DNA of 64,000 bases from Malachius bipustulatus (taxonomy: Eukaryota; Arthropoda; Insecta; Coleoptera; Melyridae), in assembly GCA_910589415.1 (NCBI GenBank), contig OU342630.1:71544186-71608185 (forward strand), given 5' to 3'. Shown in pieces: positions 22,942 to 34,712 of this stretch; positions within the stretch are counted from its first letter, which is position 1, and every line of letters begins with the position of its first letter. Below the pieces are notes generated by a model. That model did not search any database, was not told where the DNA came from, and saw nothing but the letters and a program-made list of their open reading frames with translations. The position numbers were made by a program, and so were the translations under genes.

Positions 22942-24385
22942 TGTAACTACGAGACCCCGGGTCGCAGGATCTTTCGCGAAAAGCCACCGTGTGATCTGGT
23001 CGTCTAGTTTCCCTAATTTCTCCTAATGGGACCGCTGTGTTTTCCTACGTTGTGTTTACCGTCGTCTTTACCGTAGTCGCCCCTGCTCTTTGATTGAGGT
23101 ATGCCAGGATTAGTATGGCCGAAACGGATGCGCAAAGAACCTACTGGGATTTTTCTTTTGTTGGAAAAGTGGGGAATTTAACTGAGACTTGTTGTCAACT
23201 GTTGGCTTCCTATCAGATGTTTAAAAGCGAGTGATGAGCGAGAGAATTCGTTTGTAAGGGCGTAAAGTGATGAAGGGCGAGATGGGCTGTGATTTTGCAT
23301 AGAGAGTACAAAAAAATGGAAAGCGAAGAGGGATCCCTTTCATCCATCTTTCAAACTATAATCCATTTCGGATTCCACTCTTTTGCACACCTGTGCTTTC
23401 TTTCTGTTTTTGTTTCGTTTACAGACTACCCGGTATATGCGGGAATGTCTCATTATTTCGTTTCGCTTTTATTTCGGTTACAGACTATCCGGTATATGCG
23501 GGAATGTCTGTGTGGTTAACTATTCAACGATTTTCCTTGCCTAATTTCCTTTTTCTAGTTTCTTTATTTCATTTCAAGCATCTGCTTGAATTAATTAAAG
23601 AAGACAACCATGTTGTTTTCAGACGACCCGGTATATGCGGGAATGTCTGTCTATTACCTATTCAATTTCTCTTACGAAATTATCGTGTATTTTCAACCGG
23701 GAGAAACACCCTGTATGTCTAGCTGCGTCGCCTGTAAGTCTAACGTGAGTTAGACATCGCACCTGCACGGCTGTTGGCATTTCGGTTGCCTATCTATAAT
23801 AGCGGTTCTTGTTCTCGGGGGTGGAGACTCGGGCTGTTTAAGTTGGTTTTTAACTAGCGAGTGGATTCTAGTACGGGGTTGCCATTTCTCTTGAATGTTG
23901 AGTTAGTATCTTTATGAAATCGTTCTTTCCGATTCTCTTTTATTTAATGATTTTATTTTCACAGTTGATTTACCTGGGAGAGGGAATGGTTTCGCCTCTG
24001 TTTATTTTAACTGGGGGAGGGAATTATTTCTCCTCCGTTTATTTTTACTCGTGACCTGCTTGATAACTCATTATTGTTATTTGGTAAACCTTATTTGTTT
24101 ACTTTGGTTTACCCTTTTGATTACCTTTTTGCCCCTGTGGGCTACCTGGCGAAGAATTGAAATGTTGGAATTTTTAGTTTGGTACCTCCTGGAACCGGCA
24201 TATTTGCGGACATCGAGACCAACCATCGATTCCACCGTGTTCCTGGTTTCTACCCCTAACTAGTCAGTACTGATAAAAATGCTGGAATTTGTAATTGGTA
24301 CCTACTGGTGCCGGCTTGGTTTCGGGAATACAATTGTAACGAGACCAGCAATCGCCCCCACCGTGCACAGTATTGCCCTATATAC

Positions 24386-24393
24386 CTGTTGAC
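24386..24393 (+). repeat. Left 8-bp TSD of the nested hAT
   Basis: CTGTTGAC, repeated at 24951-24958; the other LTR has one copy only, at 28800-28807. Confidence 0.93.
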
Positions 24394-24950
24394 TAGGGTT
24401 GCCAACTTTTTTTACAAAATATAAAGTATATTGAGGTCGAAGAAGGGAAATAAACAGTATTTTAGAAAAATGAACAGTATTTTATTTTTTTAATGTTTTG
24501 AACATATATTTCTTAGTGCTTCTCGCACAACTTATCAATTTTGTGTCATTTTTGAAAGCTTCGTAAGCCTCATTACAATTAAATTCAAAATTAAAATAAA
24601 TTAGAAGCTCATTCTTTATTAAATTTATTGATGCTCTATTTCTGTCGTCCCGCCACTTTGCATTCATTACAGAAAAAACTCTTTCTGTAAATGCTGAGGT
24701 GGCGGGAACAGAAAGTAGGTATGAGACAATTAATAGTGATATTTTAAAATTCTTCTGAAGTGTTTACTAACAAATGTCTCCACTTTTGGCCAGTACTCAT
24801 TTCCAGAAAATTTTTGTCTTCAGATAGTTTACTCTAGTGATGTTTGCTGAAAACAGTATTTTGCATACTTTATTTTTGTTCAACAGTAAAAAGTATTATA
24901 TCGTGAAAAACAGTATAATACTGTTTTTAACAGTATAGTTGGGAACCCTA
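24394..24950. mobile_element. hAT deletion derivative, 557 bp, inside one LTR
   Basis: TIRs TAGGGTTGCCAAC...GTTGGGAACCCTA and an 8-bp TSD CTGTTGAC. The uninterrupted second LTR provides the empty site. It retains the 3' end of a transposase gene (24482 to about 24740, minus). Confidence 0.93.
24482..24740 (-). pseudogene. C-terminal fragment of a hAT transposase
   Basis: The minus-strand frame reads SYLLSVPATSAFTERVFSV and then MNAKWRDDRNRASINLIKNE. This is the hAT dimerisation region: (S/T)xAxxERVFS followed by an MN...W.D.RNR stretch. It ends at a stop at 24482. The catalytic DDE domain is missing, so it cannot be active. It shows the nested element descends from an autonomous hAT by internal deletion. 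Confidence 0.85.
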
Positions 24951-26082
24951 CTGTTGACAGTACTGATTGTTATTCTATTGGTTGCAACCTGTTTGTTTTA
25001 CCTTGCCTCTCGAGGCAATGAGTTATTTGATTGGTCATTTGAGTTATTATATTGTCGCTTTGATCAACTGTGAATGTGAAGAGTTTGCTGAATACCTGGT
25101 TTGATTGCACAGGACAATTTTGTCTCTGTTTAAATAGAAGAGCCTCGGAAAAACGATCTTACAATGATACTTTGGTTGCTTGACTTTCTTTCTTGGCTTT
25201 CCCATACTCGAGATTAATTTGAGGTGTTTTGGGTCTTTATTTGTGAATTGCCTATCATGATACTAACTTTATTTTGGTTATTGGATTTCCTGATATGTGA
25301 GGGCGGTTATTACACCTGACAACCTTGCTTTGATTACGCTGTCCTACTCTGAGGGTGCTTTTACCCTGTTGCGATCTATGATTTCCACTTTAAAGAGTTA
25401 TACTCTTGTATTGGTACAACGGAGGTCTTCACCTGGACATCGAGGCGAATCCCTCCCCCAACGTTTGGAAATAGAGTACGTATTCTAACTCCTAATTGGG
25501 TGTTGTAATGGAATTAGTATTTCCTGATAATATTTGCGAATTAACAGAGGCTACATCTGACAACGCTGCCTCGTTCTATCTAGACCTGTACTAACCGGGG
25601 GTGCTCTGCTATGTGATCTTTATTTATGGTGTCATATAATGGCGAGAAACTCCTTTCACTTTCTAAATCGTTTTTAAAGGGACTGCTTCCTGCCTAACCA
25701 TCTGCGCTATTTAAAAACTCGGACTCTTCGAAGAATAGGATGATTGAATCATGGGCCGTTTAGTTTACATTTTAATTCCTGACCTGGGTCTATTTTCGCT
25801 CCTAGCTCTATCTCAATTTCCTATGCGTGAATATGTAATTATTTATTCCTGTTTCCTGCCTAACTTGGTTTATTTCTAATTATTGACGTGATCTCGTAGG
25901 TACCTACTGTGGTGCCGCCTAATACCTAGTTGATTATTGTGTCTGATTTAAAATGGGACCTGCACTCATGGATTGGGCGAATCTGTCTAATTATTTATCG
26001 ATGTGGATTTTGTTGTGAAGAGAGTTTGCCAACTGCGAAGTTTGAGTTGTTTAGAGGAGAGATACAAATTGATATGGGTAAA

Positions 26083-26362
26083 GTTTAGATAAGAATTGGG
26101 CGACCGAGAGTTCACTAAACGCCTTCTCGTCGGGTTTACGTCCAAAGGGTTGGGTTTAGATAAGGATTGGGCGACCGAGAGTTCACTAAACGCCTTCTCG
26201 TCGGGTTTACGTCCAAAGGGTTTGGTTTAGATAAGGATTGGGCGACCGAGAGTTCACTAAACGCCTTCTCGTCGGGTTTACGCCAAAGGGTTTGGTTTAG
26301 ATAAGGATTGGGCGACCGAGAGTTCACTAAACGCCTTCTCGTCGGGTTTACGCCAAAGGGTT
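26083..26362 (+). repeat. Tandem array, 4 x 70-71 bp, in the left LTR
   Basis: Units start at 26083, 26154, 26225 and 26295. Each contains TTGGGCGACCGAGAGTTCAC and GCCTTCTCGTCGGGTTTACG. An open minus-strand frame through it is a by-product of the periodicity. Confidence 0.92.
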
Positions 26363-27201
26363 ATGGAGTCAGACGTGACCTGCTCGAAAGCTGATCTCAT
26401 CTGCCTGGAGCAGCGGCAGGACGTCTGCTTTTATAGAAGCAGTCGCCCGATTTCTAAACACCGCGCAATAATGAACCTTATTGACTCTTCTCTGCTGCCG
26501 TGATTTAGTCCTTAATCGTATTTTCCTGATTACTGGACTTAGCGATTTGACCTCGCGGCTATCTCACTGAATTTTCCTAAACCTGCACTATCTAAATTTT
26601 CCTTCAAATCGGCCGACGCGTTAAGGTACTTCTCATTGTGTCTAGTTATTTTAATTACACCGACACAACTTTCACTTCGCGTTTTCCTTTAATGGCCGTT
26701 TAGGTACCGGGGTGCTTTTCCGGCTATTGGGGTTTATTAATTCGCCCTATCGATTGGTGAACTTTTCATTGTCGTAGGTGTAATAACTACTGAGTTACTT
26801 TTGTCTTTGCGAAGGCTTATTGTTTAAATTCTGATTTCACATTCCTTCACACGGTCTGTTTCTTTCCATCCGTTCTTGTATGTAGGTCACCTATTATTTC
26901 ATCACGCGGACCGACAGTGTCTGCCCTAACATCTGGCAAAGGTTTGCCCTCGCCGTTGCCGCTTTCTCGAAGGACTGAATTGTGGCTAGCTGGAGCGATT
27001 TTGTTTTATGAATATTTAATGTGCTGGCGGGATCATTTACTTGATGTAACGGCGGGTGGCTGCGCTTTGAATTTTCTAACAATTTTACCTTCAGGTATTT
27101 ACGTACCTAATCTCGCACTATTTGCTTTTTCGGTTTGAGCTGATTTAATGAGGCGAAGGAAATAATTTCCTTATAATCCTACCTAGGTGCGATCCATTTC
27201 A

Positions 27202-27355
27202 CCGCCCCCTCGTCTTCAGGCTATCAGAGGGTACCCTGATAGACGGAAGACGCCCCCTAACTCTCCTACTTGGTTTTCGTGTTTTTGGTTTTGGGTTTTC
27301 CTTCTCGGCCAATTTATTCCCGCGTATTAGCCCTCAATCCTGGTCACGGCACCAA
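27202..27355 (-). other. Internal region of the LTR element: PBS, hairpin, PPT
   Basis: In element sense it runs from the primer-binding site (complement of 27338-27355) to the polypurine tract (complement of 27202-27214). Near the latter, GTCTTC...CTATCAG (27211-27231) can pair with CTGATAG...GAAGAC (27235-27251) around GGGTACCC, and CGCCCCCT is repeated directly on both sides. No open frame. Confidence 0.75.
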
Positions 27356-30300
27356 TGTAACTACGAGACCCCGGGTCGCAGGATCTTTCGCGAAAAGCCA
27401 CCGTGTGATCTGGTCGTCTAGTTTCCCTAATTTCTCCTAATGGGACCGCTGTGTTTTCCTACGTTGTGTTTACCGTCGTCTTTACCGTAGTCGCCCCTGC
27501 TCTTTGATTGAGGTATGCCAGGATTAGTATGGCCGAAACGGATGCGCAAAGAACCTACTGGGATTTTTCTTTTGTTGGAAAAGTGGGGAATTTAACTGAG
27601 ACTTGTTGTCAACTGTTGGCTTCCTATCAGATGTTTAAAAGCGAGTGATGAGCGAGAGAATTCGTTTGTAAGGGCGTAAAGTGATGAAGGGCGAGATGGG
27701 CTGTGATTTTGCATAGAGAGTACAAAAAAATGGAAAGCGAAGAGGGATCCCTTTCATCCATCTTTCAAACTATAATCCATTTCGGATTCCACTCTTTTGC
27801 ACACCTGTGCTTTCTTTCTGTTTTTGTTTCGTTTACAGACTACCCGGTATATGCGGGAATGTCTCATTATTTCGTTTCGCTTTTATTTCGGTTACAGACT
27901 ATCCGGTATATGCGGGAATGTCTGTGTGGTTAACTATTCAACGATTTTCCTTGCCTAATTTCCTTTTTCTAGTTTCTTTATTTCATTTCAAGCATCTGCT
28001 TGAATTAATTAAAGAAGACAACCATGTTGTTTTCAGACGACCCGGTATATGCGGGAATGTCTGTCTATTACCTATTCAATTTCTCTTACGAAATTATCGT
28101 GTATTTTCAACCGGGAGAAACACCCTGTATGTCTAGCTGCGTCGCCTGTAAGTCTAACGTGAGTTAGACATCGCACCTGCACGGCTGTTGGCATTTCGGT
28201 TGCCTATCTATAATAGCGGTTCTTGTTCTCGGGGGTGGAGACTCGGGCTGTTTAAGTTGGTTTTTAACTAGCGAGTGGATTCTAGTACGGGGTTGCCATT
28301 TCTCTTGAATGTTGAGTTAGTATCTTTATGAAATCGTTCTTTCCGATTCTCTTTTATTTAATGATTTTATTTTCACAGTTGATTTACCTGGGAGAGGGAA
28401 TGGTTTCGCCTCTGTTTATTTTAACTGGGGGAGGGAATTATTTCTCCTCCGTTTATTTTTACTCGTGACCTGCTTGATAACTCATTATTGTTATTTGGTA
28501 AACCTTATTTGTTTACTTTGGTTTACCCTTTTGATTACCTTTTTGCCCCTGTGGGCTACCTGGCGAAGAATTGAAATGTTGGAATTTTTAGTTTGGTACC
28601 TCCTGGAACCGGCATATTTGCGGACATCGAGACCAACCATCGATTCCACCGTGTTCCTGGTTTCTACCCCTAACTAGTCAGTACTGATAAAAATGCTGGA
28701 ATTTGTAATTGGTACCTACTGGTGCCGGCTTGGTTTCGGGAATACAATTGTAACGAGACCAGCAATCGCCCCCACCGTGCACAGTATTGCCCTATATACC
28801 TGTTGACAGTACTGATTGTTATTCTATTGGTTGCAACCTGTTTGTTTTACCTTGCCTCTCGAGGCAATGAGTTATTTGATTGGTCATTTGAGTTATTATA
28901 TTGTCGCTTTGATCAACTGTGAATGTGAAGAGTTTGCTGAATACCTGGTTTGATTGCACAGGACAATTTTGTCTCTGTTTAAATAGAAGAGCCTCGGAAA
29001 AACGATCTTACAATGATACTTTGGTTGCTTGACTTTCTTTCTTGGCTTTCCCATACTCGAGATTAATTTGAGGTGTTTTGGGTCTTTATTTGTGAATTGC
29101 CTATCATGATACTAACTTTATTTTGGTTATTGGATTTCCTGATATGTGAGGGCGGTTATTACACCTGACAACCTTGCTTTGATTACGCTGTCCTACTCTG
29201 AGGGTGCTTTTACCCTGTTGCGATCTATGATTTCCACTTTAAAGAGTTATACTCTTGTATTGGTACAACGGAGGTCTTCACCTGGACATCGAGGCGAATC
29301 CCTCCCCCAACGTTTGGAAATAGAGTACGTATTCTAACTCCTAATTGGGTGTTGTAATGGAATTAGTATTTCCTGATAATATTTGCGAATTAACAGAGGC
29401 TACATCTGACAACGCTGCCTCGTTCTATCTAGACCTGTACTAACCGGGGGTGCTCTGCTATGTGATCTTTATTTATGGTGTCATATAATGGCGAGAAACT
29501 CCTTTCACTTTCTAAATCGTTTTTAAAGGGACTGCTTCCTGCCTAACCATCTGCGCTATTTAAAAACTCGGACTCTTCGAAGAATAGGATGATTGAATCA
29601 TGGGCCGTTTAGTTTACATTTTAATTCCTGACCTGGGTCTATTTTCGCTCCTAGCTCTATCTCAATTTCCTATGCGTGAATATGTAATTATTTATTCCTG
29701 TTTCCTGCCTAACTTGGTTTATTTCTAATTATTGACGTGATCTCGTAGGTACCTACTGTGGTGCCGCCTAATACCTAGTTGATTATTGTGTCTGATTTAA
29801 AATGGGACCTGCACTCATGGATTGGGCGAATCTGTCTAATTATTTATCGATGTGGATTTTGTTGTGAAGAGAGTTTGCCAACTGCGAAGTTTGAGTTGTT
29901 TAGAGGAGAGATACAAATTGATATGGGTAAAGTTTAGATAAGAATTGGGCGACCGAGAGTTCACTAAACGCCTTCTCGTCGGGTTTACGTCCAAAGGGTT
30001 GGGTTTAGATAAGGATTGGGCGACCGAGAGTTCACTAAACGCCTTCTCGTCGGGTTTACGTCCAAAGGGTTTGGTTTAGATAAGGATTGGGCGACCGAGA
30101 GTTCACTAAACGCCTTCTCGTCGGGTTTACGCCAAAGGGTTTGGTTTAGATAAGGATTGGGCGACCGAGAGTTCACTAAACGCCTTCTCGTCGGGTTTAC
30201 GCCAAAGGGTTATGGAGTCAGACGTGACCTGCTCGAAAGCTGATCTCATCTGCCTGGAGCAGCGGCAGGACGTCTGCTTTTATAGAAGCAGTCGCCCGAT

Positions 30301-31050
30301 TTCTAAACACCGCGCAATAATGAACCTTATTGACTCTTCTCTGCTGCCGTGATTTAGTCCTTAATCGTATTTTCCTGATTACTGGACTTAGCGATTTGAC
30401 CTCGCGGCTATCTCACTGAATTTTCCTAAACCTGCACTATCTAAATTTTCCTTCAAATCGGCCGACGCGTTAAGGTACTTCTCATTGTGTCTAGTTATTT
30501 TAATTACACCGACACAACTTTCACTTCGCGTTTTCCTTTAATGGCCGTTTAGGTACCGGGGTGCTTTTCCGGCTATTGGGGTTTATTAATTCGCCCTATC
30601 GATTGGTGAACTTTTCATTGTCGTAGGTGTAATAACTACTGAGTTACTTTTGTCTTTGCGAAGGCTTATTGTTTAAATTCTGATTTCACATTCCTTCACA
30701 CGGTCTGTTTCTTTCCATCCGTTCTTGTATGTAGGTCACCTATTATTTCATCACGCGGACCGACAGTGTCTGCCCTAACATCTGGCAAAGGTTTGCCCTC
30801 GCCGTTGCCGCTTTCTCGAAGGACTGAATTGTGGCTAGCTGGAGCGATTTTGTTTTATGAATATTTAATGTGCTGGCGGGATCATTTACTTGATGTAACG
30901 GCGGGTGGCTGCGCTTTGAATTTTCTAACAATTTTACCTTCAGGTATTTACGTACCTAATCTCGCACTATTTGCTTTTTCGGTTTGAGCTGATTTAATGA
31001 GGCGAAGGAAATAATTTCCTTATAATCCTACCTAGGTGCGATCCATTTCA
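27356..31050 (-). repeat. LTR, plus-right copy (5' LTR in element sense), 3695 bp
   Basis: Uninterrupted copy. It carries the same three hairpins (27837-27864, 27896-27923, 28035-28062). In element sense it reads TGAAATGGATCG...GTAGTTACA. Promoter and poly(A) signals could not be fixed. Confidence 0.88.
29932..30211 (+). repeat. Tandem array, 4 x 70-71 bp, in the right LTR
   Basis: Counterpart of 26083-26362, same unit number and lengths. Confidence 0.92.
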
Positions 31051-31054
31051 GTAC

Positions 31055-31429
31055 CTAAGTGCAATTTTTTACATAAAAGATATATCATACCGATTATCAT
31101 GCAAATTTAAACTACATTTTTTGTTCTTATACTCTGATTGTTACGCAGGTGAAATAGTTATTTACGTTCCAAGAGTATCTTCCGTATTTTCCTAGAATTT
31201 TCCTAGAAATTTCCTAGAACAAAAAGTTGTGAAAGTATAACCAATTTTGACGAACAGCTTCCGGGGGATCTGGGGGCATACGGAGTACCTCCTAGAGAAA
31301 AGGAGGGGTCCGGGGGAGGACGTTCTTATCCGGATTTTTTTCAGAAAAATTGTGTAAAATAGTATAGGTACTGCGTATTCGTATTTTTAATAAGGTATTT
31401 CGGTTTCTTTCGCATCAGCTGCCCTTTTC
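31055..31429. other. Non-coding with a G-rich block
   Basis: 31258-31325 has runs CCGGGGGATCTGGGGGC and CCGGGGGAGG around ATACGGAGTA. It is homologous, in inverse orientation, to about 17918-17990 inside the hAT element. Confidence 0.55.
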
Positions 31430-31513
31430 TTTATTTTTTTCTGCTTTATTGGATTTAGACTAAAAAACCTGCAAAAAAAATCTCACAGGTTGATATGTGA
31501 GAAGGAGTGCAAA
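31430..31513 (+). repeat. Half copy of the CTGC(C/T)TTA-TTGGAT repeat
   Basis: CTGCTTTATTGGATTTAGAC and the ACAGGTTGATATGTGA-type stretch match 32980-33050 directly and 33145-33234 inversely. Confidence 0.6.
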
Positions 31514-32971
31514 TTACTCAATTGTTTCGATCTCCCAATTTCACAAATAAATTTTTCTTGTGTGTTTTGATGAGAAAAATTTGAAGCTTGAAGTCTCACG
31601 GTCTCACCTCGAGATGGTTGTTAAATTTTCGGTTTAACACATCAGGTATTTACGGGATGATTTCGAAAAATCAACTGTTTGCTCTTGAAGTGATAACTTT
31701 TTTCCTCGCCGGCAGATTTTTGAAATTTTAGCCTCATATTGAATAAGCTAAAACTTCAGGACAGAAAATCCAGGAACGAAAATTGACCAAAGATAAACAA
31801 AAAAAAAACAAAAGATTCCACAAAAATTACTTAAATTTAAATTTCTTCTGGAAACAATAAGTTTTGGGAGTCAAATTTAATGAAAATCAACTTGTCTCCA
31901 TACAGAATTGCAATTATTGTGAACCCTTCAAGAAATGTTGATAACAGCAGCAGTTACCTACATCTGCCCATTGGAATCAATCTCTCAATTAATCCGTCCA
32001 GAAGGAATCAGCTCTCTTTCTTATCTGAAAATGATTTGTTGCAATAATTTACAAATAAAAATACTGCAGCTGCCCCCTACCCCGCCCTTCAAGAAAATAT
32101 TCCTTCAAAGAAAAAAAATCACAAGGGGTGCGGTAAAAACTATAAATTAAAATTTCGGTTATCAAAAAAAAATCCACAATATCTAACTTGTTCAAAATAA
32201 TTGTCGTTGGAAGAGATCTATTACCTTTTAATTATTGTTAATTGCCTTTTTATTCTTTTGGTTAAAACCTTTTTCAAAACTTCGACTTAAAAACGCCAAT
32301 TTTGGAGTTTGAAAAATATCAACATTGCCAAAGGTCCTCCGTCTGATTTTTCTTAATAGCTAGCTACTCTCAATACTAAATAAGAAGACAAGCGAAACTT
32401 ATTGACCCTTCCAAGAAACTTCAAAACAGAATTTTAAAAATTCCAATGTTACCAACCTATTATTAGAGTTCTAATTATTATTCTAAATCAGTACCACGAA
32501 AGGTTTGGAAAATTGTCATTTTCCCTGAATTTTCAAATAATCTAAATTACCTACACTTACCTTAAACACTTATTCAACACATACCTCATACCTTCCTATA
32601 TCTTATAGACAAGCTCCACAACAGAAATTCTAATGAGTATTTCAAAAACTACCAAATTAAGTGGTAAATTAAGTAGGTAATTTATAATACTTAGATGTGC
32701 GATGCGAATTTGATGTTGTGATGCTTAATACATTATGCATTACTGGAATTCTTTTAGTTGAGGACGATTTAATGGGCGTCTAAGTTCAGCGCAGTTCCTA
32801 ATTTGTAAATGTCTCGCCTAAAATAATAATTGGTAGCCACAGCCTGGACTGGCCTGGTGCATCGTTCTCGAGAAATTCTACTATTTAAAACGGTCGAAAA
32901 TAGACCAAAAATTTAAGGTGTTTTTCCCAAGGTGATTTCCATTTTGTTTTTGCATGTCAGCAGCCATATCC
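31514..32971. other. AT-rich non-coding stretch
   Basis: Open frames up to 71 codons (31935-32150) lack motifs or splice context. Nothing else is seen. Confidence 0.45.
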
Positions 32972-33234
32972 TTTGTTTTTCTGCCTTACTGGATCTAAAC
33001 TCAAAAAAACCGTCAACAAATTTTCTACAGGTTGATATATGAAGGCGTGCAATCCAGGATTTGAAAATCGTCTCGAGGTAAGCAGCAATAAGCTTCAAAA
33101 TTTGATAATTAAATTTTTTTTTGAAAAACGGTGGTACGAAAACTATGTAGTGATTTTGCACGTCTTCATATCACCCTGTAGAAAATTTGTTGATGTTTTT
33201 TTTTAGTTTAGATCCAATAAAGCAGAAAAATTAA
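32972..33234. mobile_element. Foldback MITE, about 260 bp
   Basis: Arms pair: CTTACTGGATCTAAAC (32985) with GTTTAGATCCAATAAAG (about 33207), and CAACAAATTTTCTACAGG with its complement around 33175-33190, whose CACCCTGTAG resembles the TACAGGGTG termini. Non-coding. Confidence 0.65.
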
Positions 33235-33965
33235 AAAAAAAATCCCTTGGGAATATCCCCAATCAAAATCAGGCAAATTTTTGGGGTGCGACACTTTCAT
33301 TTTTGCGTAGTATGTTTAGGGTAGGTACAGATACAGAAAAATTTACAAGAACAAAAAGTTTAATTCTTATTGATCTGAAGTGATTAGAAAAGATGATTTT
33401 TTTAAGAGACTAATTTTGTTGGGCCTTATTTCAGAAATGCAAAACTAGCTAATAGCCATCCACTTCTCTGGATTTGACAAGAAAGCAGTAGATCCGTTTA
33501 TCTAGCATGCGGGGGGTGAGATACAATCCATATAAGTTTGGACTTCTTAATCTGCATGTCAGTTTAAATGGATTTATTATGGGAATCTCTTGGCAGGTAG
33601 CGGAGGTATTTTCTACTGTAAAATGGTCTGATTTACCCACTAAAACAGGTAGGTACCTACTTCATGGAATTTACTTTCCTTTTGTCATTTTTTGTCATTA
33701 GGATCTGCTATTTATTTATCTTATGCTAATGTATGGTTTTAGGTATTGATAATAATGTTGCTACTAGTGTTGCTAACACTATCGTCATTTGTTGTAGCTT
33801 GTAGCTAATTACTGTGCCTTGTAGCTCCAATATTTTCTGTATACTATTATTGACCTGGGAGAAACTTATGCATGGATGGAATTAGACACGTGGAGAGTCC
33901 TGGAGCTGTAATTTGCCTTCCTTGATTTTCGTAGATCTGTAGTTATTTATTAATTTTTTTTTTTA
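33235..33965. other. Non-coding stretch
   Basis: Opposed 63-64 codon frames at 33449-33701 overlap on both strands and lack motifs. Confidence 0.4.
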
Positions 33966-34712
33966 TAAAACTTGATGAACTGTATCCTTGAAGCCATAAG
34001 CGCCTCATTTCTACAAAGTCCAAGGGAATTACATCCAAGAGTGTTTCTTAGTAAAATTTTAAGAATTAATATTGGACATGTTTTAAGAAAAAAACTGGAC
34101 ACTCCACTGGATTACTATCCTTCAAAACGACTATACTAAATTTTCGAAACCTGTGGATTAATAACGGTTTTATAGCCAAATAATAACTTCACGGTAGCGA
34201 TTAATTCAGCGGCATGCCCAGATTAAAAAAAAAACCGCTACGAATTCTTGAAATTTTTATTTGGCTACAAAATTGTGAATACTTGATGGGTTTCTTTATT
34301 GGGGTGCGTTTATTTTTAATCGTTGATAGGAATTCCTGAAATTATAATTTGCCTATAACTTTAACTTAACTTTAACACTTGACATAGCAGGTTTCACAGA
34401 ATTTAGTATAGTGTCATTTTGAGAAATGAATAATTAAGTAGCGCGCTATTTTTTTCAAAAAAATCGTAAATTTCAACTCTTCAATTCGCCAAAAAAAGTA
34501 AATTCATGTTTAGGTAAATACAAGTTTTGATAAATTTAGTTTTTAGTGCCATTTTGAGAGATGGTGAATGCAGTGGCAAGCCCAGATATTTTCTTTAAAA
34601 AAAGCTAATAGGAATTATTATTGATGTTATTAATAAACAACACTGAAGTAGGCATTGGATTTTGTAGAAATAAGACCTTTTTTGCTCCAAAAACAAAGTT
34701 CATCAAGCTCTA
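33966..34712. mobile_element. Degenerate foldback element
   Basis: AAAACTTGATGAACT...CATTTCTACAAAGTCCAAG (33967-34024) is the inverse of CATTGGATTTTGTAGAAAT...AGTTCATCAAGCTC (34653-34710). TIRs of about 60 bp with several mismatches; non-coding interior. Confidence 0.6.

Larger units (their letters stand above)
22942..27201 (-). repeat. LTR, plus-left copy (3' LTR in element sense)
   Basis: Contains three AGAC...GTCT hairpins (23423-23450, 23482-23509, 23621-23648), a four-unit 71-bp tandem array (26083-26362) and the hAT insertion 24394-24950. All short open frames on either strand lack recognisable domains. Confidence 0.88.
22942..31050 (-). mobile_element. LTR element with giant LTRs and almost no interior
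   Basis: Two direct repeats, 22942-27201 and 27356-31050, begin TGTAACTACGAGACCCC and end GATCCATTTCA, so each has TG...CA borders. GTAC duplications flank the whole. The right copy is 3695 bp. The left is 4260 bp, which is 3695 plus a 557-bp hAT and its 8-bp duplication, so the copies match to the base in length, and I saw no substitutions where I compared them. Only 154 bp (27202-27355) separate them. On the minus strand the spacer opens with TTGGTGCCGTGACCAGGA (primer-binding site) and ends GACGAGGGGGCGG (polypurine tract). There is no gag or pol. It is a non-autonomous derivative, and the primer-site form hints at BEL/Pao. A plain segmental duplication is unlikely, given TSD, PBS and PPT together. 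Confidence 0.88.

Noticed and set aside
26083..26362. CRISPR-like array
   Set aside because: Units are contiguous 71-bp direct repeats without unique spacers, in a eukaryotic LTR.
23289..30987. Pairs of identical 60-109 codon frames repeated 4414 or 3849 bases apart
   Set aside because: They occur twice only because they lie in the two LTRs; none has a recognisable domain or consistent start, and those over 26136-26327 follow the 71-bp repeat.
22942..31050. Simple segmental tandem duplication
   Set aside because: TG...CA borders, the GTAC target duplication, and primer-site and polypurine-tract sequences exactly at the spacer ends fit an LTR element better.
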